64,000 bases of DNA from positions 3,720,001-3,784,000 of the forward strand of contig JAPWFG010000015.1 of NCBI GenBank assembly GCA_028015205.1, read 5' to 3'. Of the stretch, positions 45,085 through 55,385 are shown one piece after another; position 1 is the first letter of the stretch, and each line of letters starts with the position of its first letter. The stretch is from Mytilisepta virgata (taxonomy: Eukaryota; Mollusca; Bivalvia; Mytilida; Mytilidae). The position numbers were made by a program, and so were the translations under genes. Below the pieces are notes generated by a model. That model had not been told where the DNA came from. It worked only from the letters and a program-made list of their open reading frames with translations, and did not search any database.

Positions 45085-45942
45085 AGCTCACCTGGCCCAA
45101 AGGGCCATGTGAGCAATTGTCATCACTTGCCGTCCATCGTCCGTCGTCGTCGTCGTCGTAAACTTTTCCATAAAGATCTCCTCTAAAACCACTGGGCCGA
45201 TTGGAACAAAACCTGACAGCAATGGTCCTTAAGTGGTCTTCTTTCGGACTGGTATTCAATGTCCCTACCCGTCATCCAAGATGGACGCCAGAGCCGAACT
45301 TAGTTTAACATAAGACCCTATGAGAAATTTAATTAAAGATCTTCATGTCTGAAACAACTTTGCCAATCGGCATAAATTTTGGCAGTAATGGTCCTTGGGT
45401 GGTTCTCTTTCAAATTATATCCGATGACCCGGCCCACCATACAAGATGGCCGCAAGAGCTGAACTTAGTTTAACATATGCCCAATGGGAAATTTACTTAA
45501 ATATCTTCTTGTCTGAAAGCACTTGTCCAATTGGAACAAATCTGTTCAGCAATTGTCCTTAGGTGGTCCTCATTCAGAAGTATATTCGGTGACCCAACAT
45601 GTCATCCAAGACGGCCATCAAAGCCGAACATAGTTTTACATAGGATCCTATGGGAAATTTACTTAAAGATCTTCTGGTCCGAAACCACTTGGCCAATTGG
45701 AAAAAACTTGGCAGCAATGGTCCTTAGGTGGTTCTCTTTCAGAAGTATATCCTATGACTCGACCCGTCATCCAAGATGACTGCTAGTTTAACATATGACC
45801 TTATGGGAAAGTTCACTAGTCTGAATGATCTTCTTGTTTGAAACCAGTCAGACAATTGGAACTTGACAGCAATGTTCCAAGCTACCAGTCGAGATGAACA
45901 TAGTCCAGGTGGGCGATACAGGCTCCTGGGAGCCTCTGGTTT
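45085..45942 (+). mobile_element. Hairpin-ended 'GCTCACC' repeat, compact copy
   Basis: Starts with hairpin AGCTCACCTGGCCC..GGGCCATGTGAGC and GTCGTC-rich tract; ends GCGATACAGGCTCCTGGGAGCCTCTGGTT, which contains a second hairpin (AGGCTCC..GGAGCCT). Internal units of about 190 bp carry CATCCAAGATGG and GACCCTATGAGAAATTT-like phrases. A good representative of the family. Confidence 0.8.
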
Positions 45943-46119
45943 ATATGAAAATTACAAATTATTAATCTCATATTAGAGGTGATTTGGGAATCTGCTCTTT
46001 TAAGGTTTATATTTCAAGCATTAAAATGTTTAATAAAATGACAAGCTGACGGGCGTTTGCTATACTTTTATAACATTTTAGTTTAATCATGTTGATATTA
46101 CTTGTTTTGGTATAAATTT

Positions 46120-46850
46120 CTAGTTTTAGGTAGAGAAAAGGCTTATTTCGTGAAGAAACACTCCGACTCTGACAAAAAAGTATTCTGAAGATGAAATTAC
46201 AAACATGTTAGATTTTCTCATAGAAAACATATTTGTTGTATTTGGAAATCGGAATTCCAACGGGAACCAACTCCTCGCCGATCTGTGTCTGTTTTCAAGT
46301 CGGATTTCATGCAAGGATTACTACGTGAAAACAAAAAGAAACTAGCCCAATCCTTTAATTTCAGTTTTGGTTATATAAATGAAGTGTTGTCGTTAAAAAA
46401 CGACAAATTCCAATATCTACATCTCGTCTACCCCAGTGAGCTTAAAATTAAGGATACTAAAGATACATCGACGTCCGCTTCATATTTGGATTTGTTTCTC
46501 TTGAAATAGACAATGAGGGATATGTGAAGACAAAACTTTATGACAAACGTGATGACTTTCCTATTGTTAACTTTCCCTTCTTGAGTAGCAATATACCAGC
46601 ATCGCCTGAATATGGCGTCTACATTTCTCAGCTGAGCATGCGTGAGTTATCCTGACTTTCAACAAAGAGAATAACTGCTGTTACAAAAACTTCTTAACCA
46701 GGGTTTTATCAAGATAAGGTGATGTCATCATTTAGGAAATTTTACGGTCGCCATCACCAATTGATTGAACGTTACGGTGTTCCAATATCTAAGATGATGT
46801 TGGACCTGTTCCCACCGTCGTAACATTTCATTTATCTCCTCCTCCCTTCC
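46120..46850 (+). pseudogene. Reverse-transcriptase fragment, copy 3 (longest)
   Basis: The open part (46285-46509) reads MSVFKSDFMQGLLRENKKKLAQ...FSFGYINEVLSLKN and YPSELKIKDTKDTSTSASYLDL. The RT active-site box that normally reads Y-I-D-D here reads Y-I-N-E, so both catalytic Asp are lost. It is followed after a stop by KTKLYDKRDDF and then VNFPFLSSNIPASPEYGVYISQL in other frames, and by GRHHQLIERYGV-like text to about 46800. Upstream (46130-46280) SEDEITNMLDFLIENIFVVFGN belongs to the same protein. Dead copy. The clade was not determined. Confidence 0.75.
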
Positions 46851-46854
46851 TCGT

Positions 46855-47795
46855 TAAAAGATGCATGGATCAACCGTAAATAAAGAGCAAGATAATTTTA
46901 TGTAGAGATGTAAAAATAATAGCAAGAAAAATATCTTATTAGCATGATATATTACTGTAAGAGTATAGCCTAATTATAGCTCCCAAAATTATATTACAAA
47001 ACTTTAGTTTTTGCCATGCATGGGCGCACGTATAAAGTGTATCATACAATATTTAAAACTACAACATAAAATGATAACTACTATATTCAAAGATTAAGAT
47101 TGTCATGCAGTGGCACTCTTTGAATTCGAAGTATTTATCATACAGATTTATATTTGTCTGGTCGCATCAATTTACCACGTTAGAAAATAAGGAATACGAT
47201 TCTTGTATACATATACAATACCGATAAAAGATGGAAAAATACATGAACATGTACAATGGAAACCAAGAATTTCATATCTGGACGAGAACGTGTTAAGTGA
47301 TTTGACCAAAACCCGCAACCTTCCGCACTTGAAACAACTGGGCTACGGTCAAAAGAAAAAAGGGACCACAAAAAACAAGCATGTATGAATAAATGTCATC
47401 ATAAGATACAGAGGTTAACTAAATTTTAATGCACCATCCGCACATTTCGAGTAACTAACTCTCATCAGTGACGCCCAAACTAAAAATATGAAGAATTCCA
47501 AATTAATAAGACATTGAAGAGCTTGAATCACAAAACAATATAAAGGATAAGCTAAATCTACACCTCAAATATTTTATATGATTTTCTAAGCGGATAATTT
47601 TGGAAATGACTTTCTAACGATATTACCTGTCAACACCGAGGTACATGTATTGACTACTGGGCTGGTGATTCCCTCGGGGACTAAAAGTCCACCAGCATTG
47701 GTATTGACCCAGTGGTTCTAATTATATGTCATCATAAGAAACCGAGGTTAACTAAATTTTAATGAGCCAGACGCCCGTTTCGAGTATCCGACTCT
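46855..47795. other. Intergenic, no gene seen
   Basis: AT-rich. The phrase CCCGTTTCGAGTATCCGACTCTCATCAGTGA about 47775-47804 is matched in weaker form about 47445-47470, so a dispersed repeat is duplicated here. The 61-residue ORF at 47203-47388 has no recognisable similarity. Confidence 0.4.
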
Positions 47796-47804
47796 CATCA
47801 GTGA

Positions 47805-48573
47805 GAATGCTAGACAACTCGCCCCACTGCAAACTCGCCCCATACCAACTCGCACCAACTTTTCTCCAACTCGCCCCAACTCGGAAAATATTTGTTACAA
47901 ACTCGCTCCAACATTGAAAATCGTCATCACCAACTCGCCCCAACTAGTGAATATATTTGTTACAAACTCGCCCCAACTTTGAAAGTAATGATTTTAAACT
48001 AGCTCCAATGGTGAATATCATATTTACCAAATCGCCCCAACTGATGGAAATAGTATAGTGTCGTTATCCTAAATAAAAATCAGAATGTACTTTATAATCT
48101 TTTATAAAGTAACCTAAATTTCTATTTATGAAATGGCTTTAATCAAATGACTAATTATTATTCAATCACGTCTTCAAAGGCTGACTAAACAAGATGTAAT
48201 TGGTGCAAGTTCCACACTTGGAATTCAAATCGTTATTGTAATAAGCGAATATGGAACTATTATTTTCATGAGTTGGGGCGAGTTGGTAACCAGGATATTT
48301 ACGTATGGAATTATTATTTTCATGAGTTGGGGCGAGTTGGTAACCAGGATATTTACGTATGGAATTATTATTTTTCATGAGTTGGGGCGAGTTGGTGACT
48401 ATGATATTTACGTATGGAATTATTATTTTCATGAGTTGGGGCGAGTTTGTGACTATGATTTTCACAGTTGGAGCGAGTTTGTAACAAATATTTTCCGAGT
48501 TGGGGCGAGTTGGAGAAAAGTTGGTGCGAGTTGGTATGGGGCGAGTTTGAAGTGGGGCGATTTGTCCTGCACC
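47805..48573. mobile_element. Foldback element with about 110-bp inverted repeats and 9-bp TSD
   Basis: CATCAGTGA flanks it at 47796-47804 and 48574-48582. The ends are long inverted repeats rich in ACTCGCCCCA / TGGGGCGAGT (left about 47813-47925, right about 48455-48570). Four direct units of about 54 bp (GAGTTGGGGCGAGTTGGTAA..., 48268-48440) lie beside the right arm. Long TIRs and a 9-bp TSD resemble Mutator-type MITEs; superfamily not proven. No gene, though repeat-driven ORFs occur on both strands. Confidence 0.75.
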
Positions 48574-48584
48574 CATCAGTGACG

Positions 48585-48919
48585 CTGAAACCCAAAACAT
48601 GAAAAATTCAAAATTAATAAGAAGAGCTTGAATCCCAAACCACCCAAAAGGATACACCAAATCTAAGATATAAAGGTTGTCTACACCAAATCCAGGATAT
48701 TAAGGTTGTCTACACCTCGTATAGAAAACGTCAAATTTTTATCATGTTTTATATGATTCAAAATTAATATTGGAAATGATTGTCAAAGAAAAAGAAGTAA
48801 GAGAATAATACAAGAAACATATAATAAACTTAACAAAAACGGGAAATGTAGTACAAATAAATGGAAAATTGTCCAATTGGTATATTGTTACACAGATATA
48901 ACATCAATGGCTGATAGTT
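48585..48919. other. Intergenic repeat remnant and gene B 3' flank
   Basis: Contains the far side of the dispersed repeat interrupted at 47805-48573 (GACGCTGAAACCC, AAATTAATAAGAAGAGCTTG) and AT-rich sequence reaching the gene B stop codon. Confidence 0.4.
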
Positions 48920-50089
48920 TTATGTTGCAAGCACATAAATGAAATAAACGAGTAATGCTGTAATGAGAAATATGTATGAAGATATGAGAAAAAATATATC
49001 TAGACCTTTTGATATGTCTCGTCCTGATATTATCATGTCCGGGTCTGTGGTGTCATCCTTTATATATTGAGACTTTTGGGGAGCACAGCACATAGCTAAA
49101 TGTATGAAACAGTTAACTTTTCCTGTGTGTTCTTTGTAATAATAGTATACGGTTATAATCACAAATACAACGATAATTCCACTTAGTAACATAACAACTA
49201 TCATAACTAGCAACAGAAGACACATTGGATTTGACGAAGCAGGCAGAGCATCAGCGACTAACACAAGGAAAATGGCGTATGATAATAAAATAGTCATACT
49301 TAATGATACTCGCTCTCCTGATTCTACCGGAAGTATGAATACGAAAGGATTCAAAAACGAAAACAGTATTGTTGGAAGTATAACAACTACTAGATTGTAA
49401 AGAGGCTCCCTCTTGATTGAGATTTCAAAAATAAATTCCCAGAGATCATCTTTTTCCCTGATATATTGCCGTTGTTTCACCACTTTCCAATTCGAATTCG
49501 TTGTGAAATACGATAATATTGCCTCCTGTGACATTGGAATATACCTAATATCATTCTTTTGAGATGACCACAACGTAAAAACAAACTGACATGTCTGAGT
49601 ATCGAAAGGAAATCGAAGAATATTTGACGGACATTTTGCATTTAAAATACCACCTGGAGTCCATATAACAGTCCCATTATATATAATTATCGCATAGAAG
49701 TTTGTGTCATGTCCTAGAGGTTTTAATTCGTCAACATTGTTTTCGAGATATGCATAGGGTACCCATATATCGCTTGTTGATATTGTTAAACTTGTTTTGT
49801 TTCCGTATAACGAAGGATCCCAAGAAAGTTGAAGGTCACTCCAAGAAAAGCTCACAGCTACTGTTAGTGAAATTGTCTCTTCCGTTTCAAAAAATGAATT
49901 CAAAACTAGTGGAACGAATACAAAGTTTAAATCCAATGCTTTAGACTGGTCCATTGCTGGTATTATTTCCTTTTGATAATCCAGTGTTATATTTCTATAA
50001 AGATTTTTAACGTCTTTTAGTGTCTGAAAGTCCGACATTTGCACTTGAATAAAGATAACAGCGTATAAAAAAACAGTTCTGGGATTCAT
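48920..50089 (-). CDS. Nicotinic-type Cys-loop ligand-gated channel subunit, intronless
   Basis: 389 residues in one exon, start ATG at 50089-50087. Residues 1-18 form a hydrophobic signal peptide (TVFLYAVIFIQVQ). The ligand-binding domain has WSDLQLSW (81-90), TSDIWVP (105-111; the usual WxPD Asp is Tyr), a GxxxWTPGG-like loop, and a canonical Cys-loop C153-x13-C167 with FPFDTQTC. There is no vicinal Cys pair in loop C, so it is a non-alpha-type subunit. Four membrane helices follow: M1 about 231-254, M2 about 258-282 (SGERVSLSMT, cation-channel style), M3 about 290-317, a short M3-M4 loop of about 45 residues, M4 about 362-388. It would be a plasma-membrane pentamer subunit gated by acetylcholine or another ligand. 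It is complete and has no introns, unlike most members; bivalves are known for large nAChR-like expansions. No ancestor or polyA trace was seen. Confidence 0.9.
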   Translation of the reverse strand: MNPRTVFLYAVIFIQVQMSDFQTLKDVKNLYRNITLDYQKEIIPAMDQSKALDLNFVFVPLVLNSFFETEETISLTVAVSFSWSDLQLSWDPSLYGNKTSLTISTSDIWVPYAYLENNVDELKPLGHDTNFYAIIIYNGTVIWTPGGILNAKCPSNILRFPFDTQTCQFVFTLWSSQKNDIRYIPMSQEAILSYFTTNSNWKVVKQRQYIREKDDLWEFIFEISIKREPLYNLVVVILPTILFSFLNPFVFILPVESGERVSLSMTILLSYAIFLVLVADALPASSNPMCLLLLVMIVVMLLSGIIVVFVIITVYYYYKEHTGKVNCFIHLAMCCAPQKSQYIKDDTTDPDMIISGRDISKGLDIFFLISSYIFLITALLVYFIYVLAT

Positions 50090-52252
50090 CTTGAAATGAG
50101 TTGTCTTTTTTAAACGATCACGGTCAAAAATTGGGAAATGTCGAATTCAATATAATCAGTATAAATTTACATTAAGGTCTATGAAAACATTTTATTTTTA
50201 TCTATTGAAAATGTACAGACCGTGACAAAATTTTTTAGAGATCAACTTTAATTTAAACTACCATATTCCTTTGTAAACACACGAATTATTTTTGTAAAGA
50301 CTAACATTTTTAAATCAACTGTCATCCAGTTTTTACATTGTATGCTTTGAAATTTAAACAAATAATTACTTGTTATAACAACACATTCATAATCACATGT
50401 AAAAAAGTGTGGAGGCCACGGATAAACGTCTGTTTTGTTCATTTGACGGTTATACTGTGTAGAACAATAAGAATGTGGCGGTTAATTCTCATGAAAAAAA
50501 AAAAAAAAAAACTGCAATATAAGTCAATACAAAAAATACCATTCAGCCTTCAAAATAGTTCTACTCGCACTCAGTGATAAGCTGTTTCACCCGACCATTA
50601 CTCTAAAAAATAAACTAATTGATCCATTGTTATAAAACTGTCCTAGTCAGAAAAAAGGATTTAAAACTTATTTTAATGCGAGTTGAGAAACTAGTACAAA
50701 ATCTATACCGTGAAAGAGATTTTTATATAAATTTCCACTTCAATTAACCTTGCAGTCTGATAACATAAACTTAGACTGTCAGAGACCGAATATAGATTGC
50801 GACCGATAGAGAAAGAATGCACACATGTAAATGGAGGCTACAAATTCTTTCATTTTTCTGTATTATACCGTATAAATATTGCATGGGGGGACATACCCAG
50901 GTGGCATTGTGTAGATAAATTAGGGTGTCAAATCGGAAATGTAGGATCTGTTAATATTACGAAATAATACATAATATGTACCATTTAATCCAAATTAATC
51001 ATCACCCTCTGGAAGTGAATCTTCTGAATTAAAAACTGCATATATTGCATACGTACAACAAACAATATAGGTTAAAATGGGAAAAGGTATTAATGTGAGG
51101 TAAATGTTCATGAAACAATATACCTCAAGTGACATTTCAAAAACATTAATATTTATTTGTGGTGTAGTATATATATTATTGAAAGATTTGGGAAGGTTTT
51201 CCCGAAAAAAATATGAAAAGATACGAATTTTGGTAGAATCTGGTGCTATCTCATACTTTAAAACATGCATTTATAAAATGGTTTAAAAGACCTACCAAGT
51301 TATTTATTTTCAATATATTGTAGGTCAGGTTATTTATTTTCAAACTACCACAGAACAAACCATTCATTTTTGTTATTATAAAGGCTGAGTTATTTATCTT
51401 CAAAATCCTCCTGACCCCCCCCCCCAGAATATCAAATTGCCGTCCCCTAAGCATTGCATTACAACAAATGAAGACCGACGACTAGCGTGACAGCGAACAA
51501 TTACCCGCCAAAGAGAAACTTCACACATCGATAAAATTCGTATGTGTACCGGAGCGGATGTGAACCATTGTCCGAAATTTGGTAGTTCTTAAAAATATGA
51601 AAACGGCTGCTTAAACATATCAAATATCGGCAAAAGAATACTAAAGCAACAAAAATTGTAAAAAGTCCACAAATTCGAAGTCCAAAGAAAAGATAGTCAG
51701 GAGAACGGAACACAACAAACAAACTCCACAAGGATACATGTGTAATTAAAAGATTTTAAAAAGTAAAATAAACTAAACAAAAGCAGAACAAGAAACTAAA
51801 GCACTAGCATTAGCTCCCATTAAAAACCGGGAATGACACCAGGTGCTCAAGAAGGGTAAGCATGTCCTGGTCCGTTAACGGCAACCGTCATATTGCCAGT
51901 GATGTGTCAAGTCTGGTGAGTTGTCAAGTCTGCCGAGGTTTCAATTACAGAATGACGTGAAATATAAATGAATATATGATGCAGTAGACACCTTATACCA
52001 ATAAGAGTTTTTTCAATCATAAGCATTACCTAGGTAAGATAAAACGCATATCATACTGATCTAAATATGTTTTATAGATTAAATAAGTTTCCCAATTATA
52101 GCCAAATGGTGCTACATGTGTATATTATTCTGCGATTGTTGCAATTTTAATGATTGAATGACATGTATAAACTAAATAAAGATACCGATAATCTGAAATG
52201 TTGATAAACATAGTAGAACCACGTAAGATATGTAAAGATTGCCTACACAGCA
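50090..52252. other. Intergenic between gene B and gene C
   Basis: Promoters of the divergent genes B and C should lie here; no clear core element was identified. A poly-A run at 50492-50510. A poly-C tract at 51416-51425. 51490-51960 is a dispersed repeat on the minus strand, related (inverted) to 22850-23110: GACTTGACA, CACTGGCAAT and the phrase around GGTGTCATTCC. No coding gene recognised. Confidence 0.5.
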
Positions 52253-52292
52253 ATGTCGGTGGTTCTTGTTCTGTTAGTAATATGTCTTCAAG
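52253..52292 (+). CDS. Gene C exon 1: signal peptide
   Basis: ATG at 52253 opens MSVVLVLLVICLQ and ends with one G (phase 1) before donor GTATGT at 52293. A 12-residue hydrophobic core directly after the Met is a typical signal peptide. The next exon (54333) begins with two bases in matching phase, giving Gly and QGALGILPPVTEDEL, a plausible cleavage region. Too short for ORF finding; chosen because its phase, donor and hydrophobic character all agree with the secreted enzyme downstream. Confidence 0.7.
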
Positions 52293-53229
52293 GTATGTAG
52301 AGTTCGGTTAGTGTTCGTGATTCATTGGATTGAGTGCAAAATATGAGGACAGTACAAACATATGTGAAGTTGTTAAACAAGTCCAAGGTTTGTTTTTAAC
52401 AGATTGAAACATGTAACATTTAGAACATATGGTTGAGCCATTATTTGAATATATATTTTGGATTAAGACAAATGCAAAAAGTAATTAAGAAAACCCCAAA
52501 GCCAAATTTGTATTCACTAGACCACACCATCTTATCATTGGTAGAAGACATTATACTAATTTTAGTTGTGTGCCACATTATAACAGAGAAGAGAAAATTC
52601 ACGAAAGGAGGACAAAGTTTGTAATTGCTCCACTGAGAACATGTAACCGACAGAACAAAAACTTTTTTTCAAATGTAAGAAAATTGGAAGAGGAGAGCAC
52701 GAAATATAAATAAAACGTATCACAAAATACCAAAATAAAGATGCACTGTATGGCCATTTCGTTGACTGACAACTGATCAGCAGTGCTCGAGATCAAAATA
52801 TTGGAAAACCGGTTAAAGATATTATGATGAATTAATAAGCACATCCATCAAAAATAAAAACAATTAAAACAAACAGCTAAGGGTTATCTCTGCATCAAAA
52901 GGAAGAGCCTTAGTTTCTGGTGTTTTTTGTCAAATTTTGAACTGAAAATTTATGGCATGTAAGTAATTAATTACAGATATTACATCAGGGTAAACTCTTT
53001 TAACGACACCCTTGACCTTTCATTTGAGGAAAATATGATGGGGTATTAAAACACCTTATTCTATCTTTTTAATGAAGAAAAAATGTGTTTGTACAAAACA
53101 AATTTGTAAATTATTGAAATAAGATACTTTAAAAAAAATTCTTTGTAGCACATACACGTACATGTATATGCTTCATTAAATGTCGTTATATTTTAATCGA
53201 AACGTATCTAGATAGATATTAAAACCATG

Positions 53230-53440
53230 TCGATGGAATATTAAATATTTAATAGTTACTTATGTAGAGGGCGTAATCATGAAATATAGACTGCACAAGG
53301 ATAAATAGTATTGACTTTAACACCAATAATGCCCAAGCCGCAGGCGAGGGTATTATCAGTGTTGAAGTCCATACTACTGTCCCGAGGACTGTCTATGTTT
53401 CGTAATAATGCCCTCTGTATAAGTAACTATTATGTTGATT
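53230..53440. mobile_element. Foldback MITE 1
   Basis: Left arm AATAGTTACTTATGTAGAGGGC (start about 53251, first 20 bases informative) pairs with GCCCTCTGTATAAGTAACTATT (ends about 53432). Inner parts pair too (ATATAGACTG / CAGT..CTAT type), with a GCCGCAGGCGAGGG centre. Non-coding. Confidence 0.7.
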
Positions 53441-53544
53441 TCATTGAAGCACCCGTGGATTTTTTTTTGTGCACGGGTTTGTTCTGAGAATATATTTAAA
53501 AAAAATTCAGACTTTATTCAAAACCATTCCATTGTAAAATCTGG

Positions 53545-53695
53545 ATATATAGAGAATAATACATGGTAAAATCTGTATCACATGCTGTATCAACCCGAGA
53601 AACCAATATCAGTCAGAGGGCCTTGGCCCGAGGTCTGATATTGGTCGAGGTTGATACAGCATATGATACACATTTTAATATGTATTATACACTTT
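53545..53695. mobile_element. Foldback MITE 2
   Basis: TAATACATGGTAAAATCTGT (about 53558) pairs with an inverted partner ending TATGTATTATAC (about 53690); ATGCTGTATCAACC pairs with GGTTGATACAGCAT. The centre reads GGCCTTGGCCCGAGG. Similar in build to MITE 1 but different in sequence. Confidence 0.7.
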
Positions 53696-54332
53696 ATCAT
53701 ATATTTAAACAGAGGACTTCAAATTTTCCAAATTAAAGTCTACTGCTACAAATGAAATTGATTGGGGAAAATATTTTGTGAAATAAAAAATAAAAAAATA
53801 GGGGGGGTTGAAAAAAAGTGAAATAATCGGGAAAAAATTTGAACATTTGTTTTTTTTTAAATTTCCCCCCCCCCCCCCCAAGAAAAAAACAAATACAAAA
53901 AAAAAATACAAAAAAGTAAAATTGAAGAAAAAAAATGAAAAAAAACAGCTATGTGATAAAGGGGTGTGATAAAGGTAGACATGCGATAAAGGGGAGTGAT
54001 TAAGGGTGCGCATCAAAGTTGAGCGATACGGATTAAACAGCAGGCTATTTATCAAATATTCAAAACTACTGTATTTACTACTAAATATATGATAAAAAGT
54101 AGTTATACACTTTTGATTTTGTGCTTAAATAAATCTGGTTCACTTTAAAAATGGAACGTTACACTAAAAGCAACAGCGGGCATGATTTGATAATGAACGG
54201 TCATTATCACACAGTAGTGATTGATACAAGCGTTTTCGTTAAATAATGAATGACACATAATCACCTTTTATCCAATGGAGATATAGAAATTTTATCTGAT
54301 ATGAAATAACTTACAACAATGTTTTGTTGCAG

Positions 54333-54375
54333 GTGCGTTAGGCATTCTACCACCAGTAACTGAAGATGAACTTCG
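54333..54375 (+). CDS. Gene C exon 2: propeptide start
   Basis: Acceptor TTGCAG (ends 54332), donor GTAATT at 54376, entering phase 1 and leaving phase 2. It encodes ALGILPPVTEDEL plus the first two bases of an Arg codon, which the A of the next exon completes. The mature N-terminus or a short propeptide probably starts here. Confidence 0.7.
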
Positions 54376-54538
54376 GTAATTATTGTATATACTGATCTTA
54401 TAAGTGATGTAAAATTACAGAAAAAAAAACAACTCACAAATCACGGTTAAAAATAAATAAATGATATAAAAATAATTAATTTACAAAATGTAGAAAATAT
54501 TTTTTTTATTATAACTTGCTATTTATAATTTGTTATAG

Positions 54539-54719
54539 AGAAGTTCCACCAGAATTGAAGATAAATCCAAAGCCTCGCTTGCCGACCTTCCATACATTAA
54601 GAGCAGGATTTAAGCATTTATATGTAGATTGTAATGGACACGTCCACTCAAGTCGTATATCATCACCTTCAATAACTATATCGGCAACACATTCCGTTGG
54701 AAATACTGCATTCCATAAG
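54539..54719 (+). CDS. Gene C exon 3: N-terminal part of the metallopeptidase
   Basis: Acceptor TTATAG (ends 54538), donor GTGATC at 54720, entering phase 2 and leaving phase 0. Encodes EVPPELKINPKPRLPTFHTL...FKHLYVDCNGHVHSSRISSPSITISATHSVGNTAFHK. No motif I can name, but it joins the following exon (AAEIIGLMVRHMP) exactly in phase, a pattern I recognise from a family of secreted, uncharacterised zinc peptidases in invertebrates. Confidence 0.75.
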
Positions 54720-55227
54720 GTGATCAAAATTAATGTTAATTAAAAAATTTTGTTCCAATTTCGCCTAAAAAACTTCAATTTTCATTTGGTCAGAATACCC
54801 TCCTTTATGTTCATCTGAATGCAATTTTAAGGTGAATAGCAAGGTGTATATTGAAGGATACCAAACTTATCATTATCCGGAAAAGATCAGTTTTTTTTAT
54901 CTGATCAGCAAACCAACATGTCATATTAATTAAGGTGACGTTACATTTTACGCCGAACATAAAATGAAAAGCGAAAAAAAAACATAAATATTCCCTTGTG
55001 GAATATTTTAGACTTTTAAAACATTGGAAAAGGCAATGAATAAATATGATTTCGGTAATTGTAAACATTTAAAAGACATTATTTGAATATTACGGAGTTG
55101 GAATTAGTTAGTAGCTACAGGTAAAAAATGCTTAATGCAACCACCTCTAAAAAAGTTAGTTACAATTTAAAAAAAACTTTTTTCATGAAAAAATGCTAAT
55201 TAATACTTTTGAAAATTATATGTCCAG

Positions 55228-55385
55228 GCTGCTGAGATTATTGGACTGATGGTAAGACATATGCCGAGTAGCACCTGCGAAGGAGTAGCAAGTCACGGAC
55301 ATGGTGTGGGTGTCTTTACAGACCCGGAAAAAATTACAGTGTTTCCCGAATTTGCTTACCTGAAATCTCCACAGGGATGTAGTAG
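55228..55385 (+). CDS. Gene C exon 4
   Basis: Acceptor GTCCAG (ends 55227), donor GTATTT at 55386. Encodes AAEIIGLMVRHMP...EGVASHGHGVGVFTDPEKITVFPEFAYLKSPQGC. In related proteins the equivalent region (FPE-x-YLK then a Cys-rich turn) precedes the catalytic segment. It leaves phase 2, while the next recognised exon (57405) needs phase 1, so either a small exon in 55386-57404 was missed or one boundary is different. Confidence 0.75.

Larger units (their letters stand above)
52293..54332. other. Gene C intron 1
   Basis: No other exon seen. It contains two foldback MITEs (listed separately), a poly-C/poly-A low-complexity stretch at 53790-53945, and otherwise AT-rich sequence. Confidence 0.5.

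Noticed and set aside
47203..47388. 61-residue ORF considered as a small gene or exon
   Set aside because: No recognisable similarity, no supporting splice phase or neighbouring exon.
48166..48660. Overlapping ORFs on both strands with TNSPQL / WGELVTRIF repeats
   Set aside because: Repeat units of the foldback element, open on both strands by composition.
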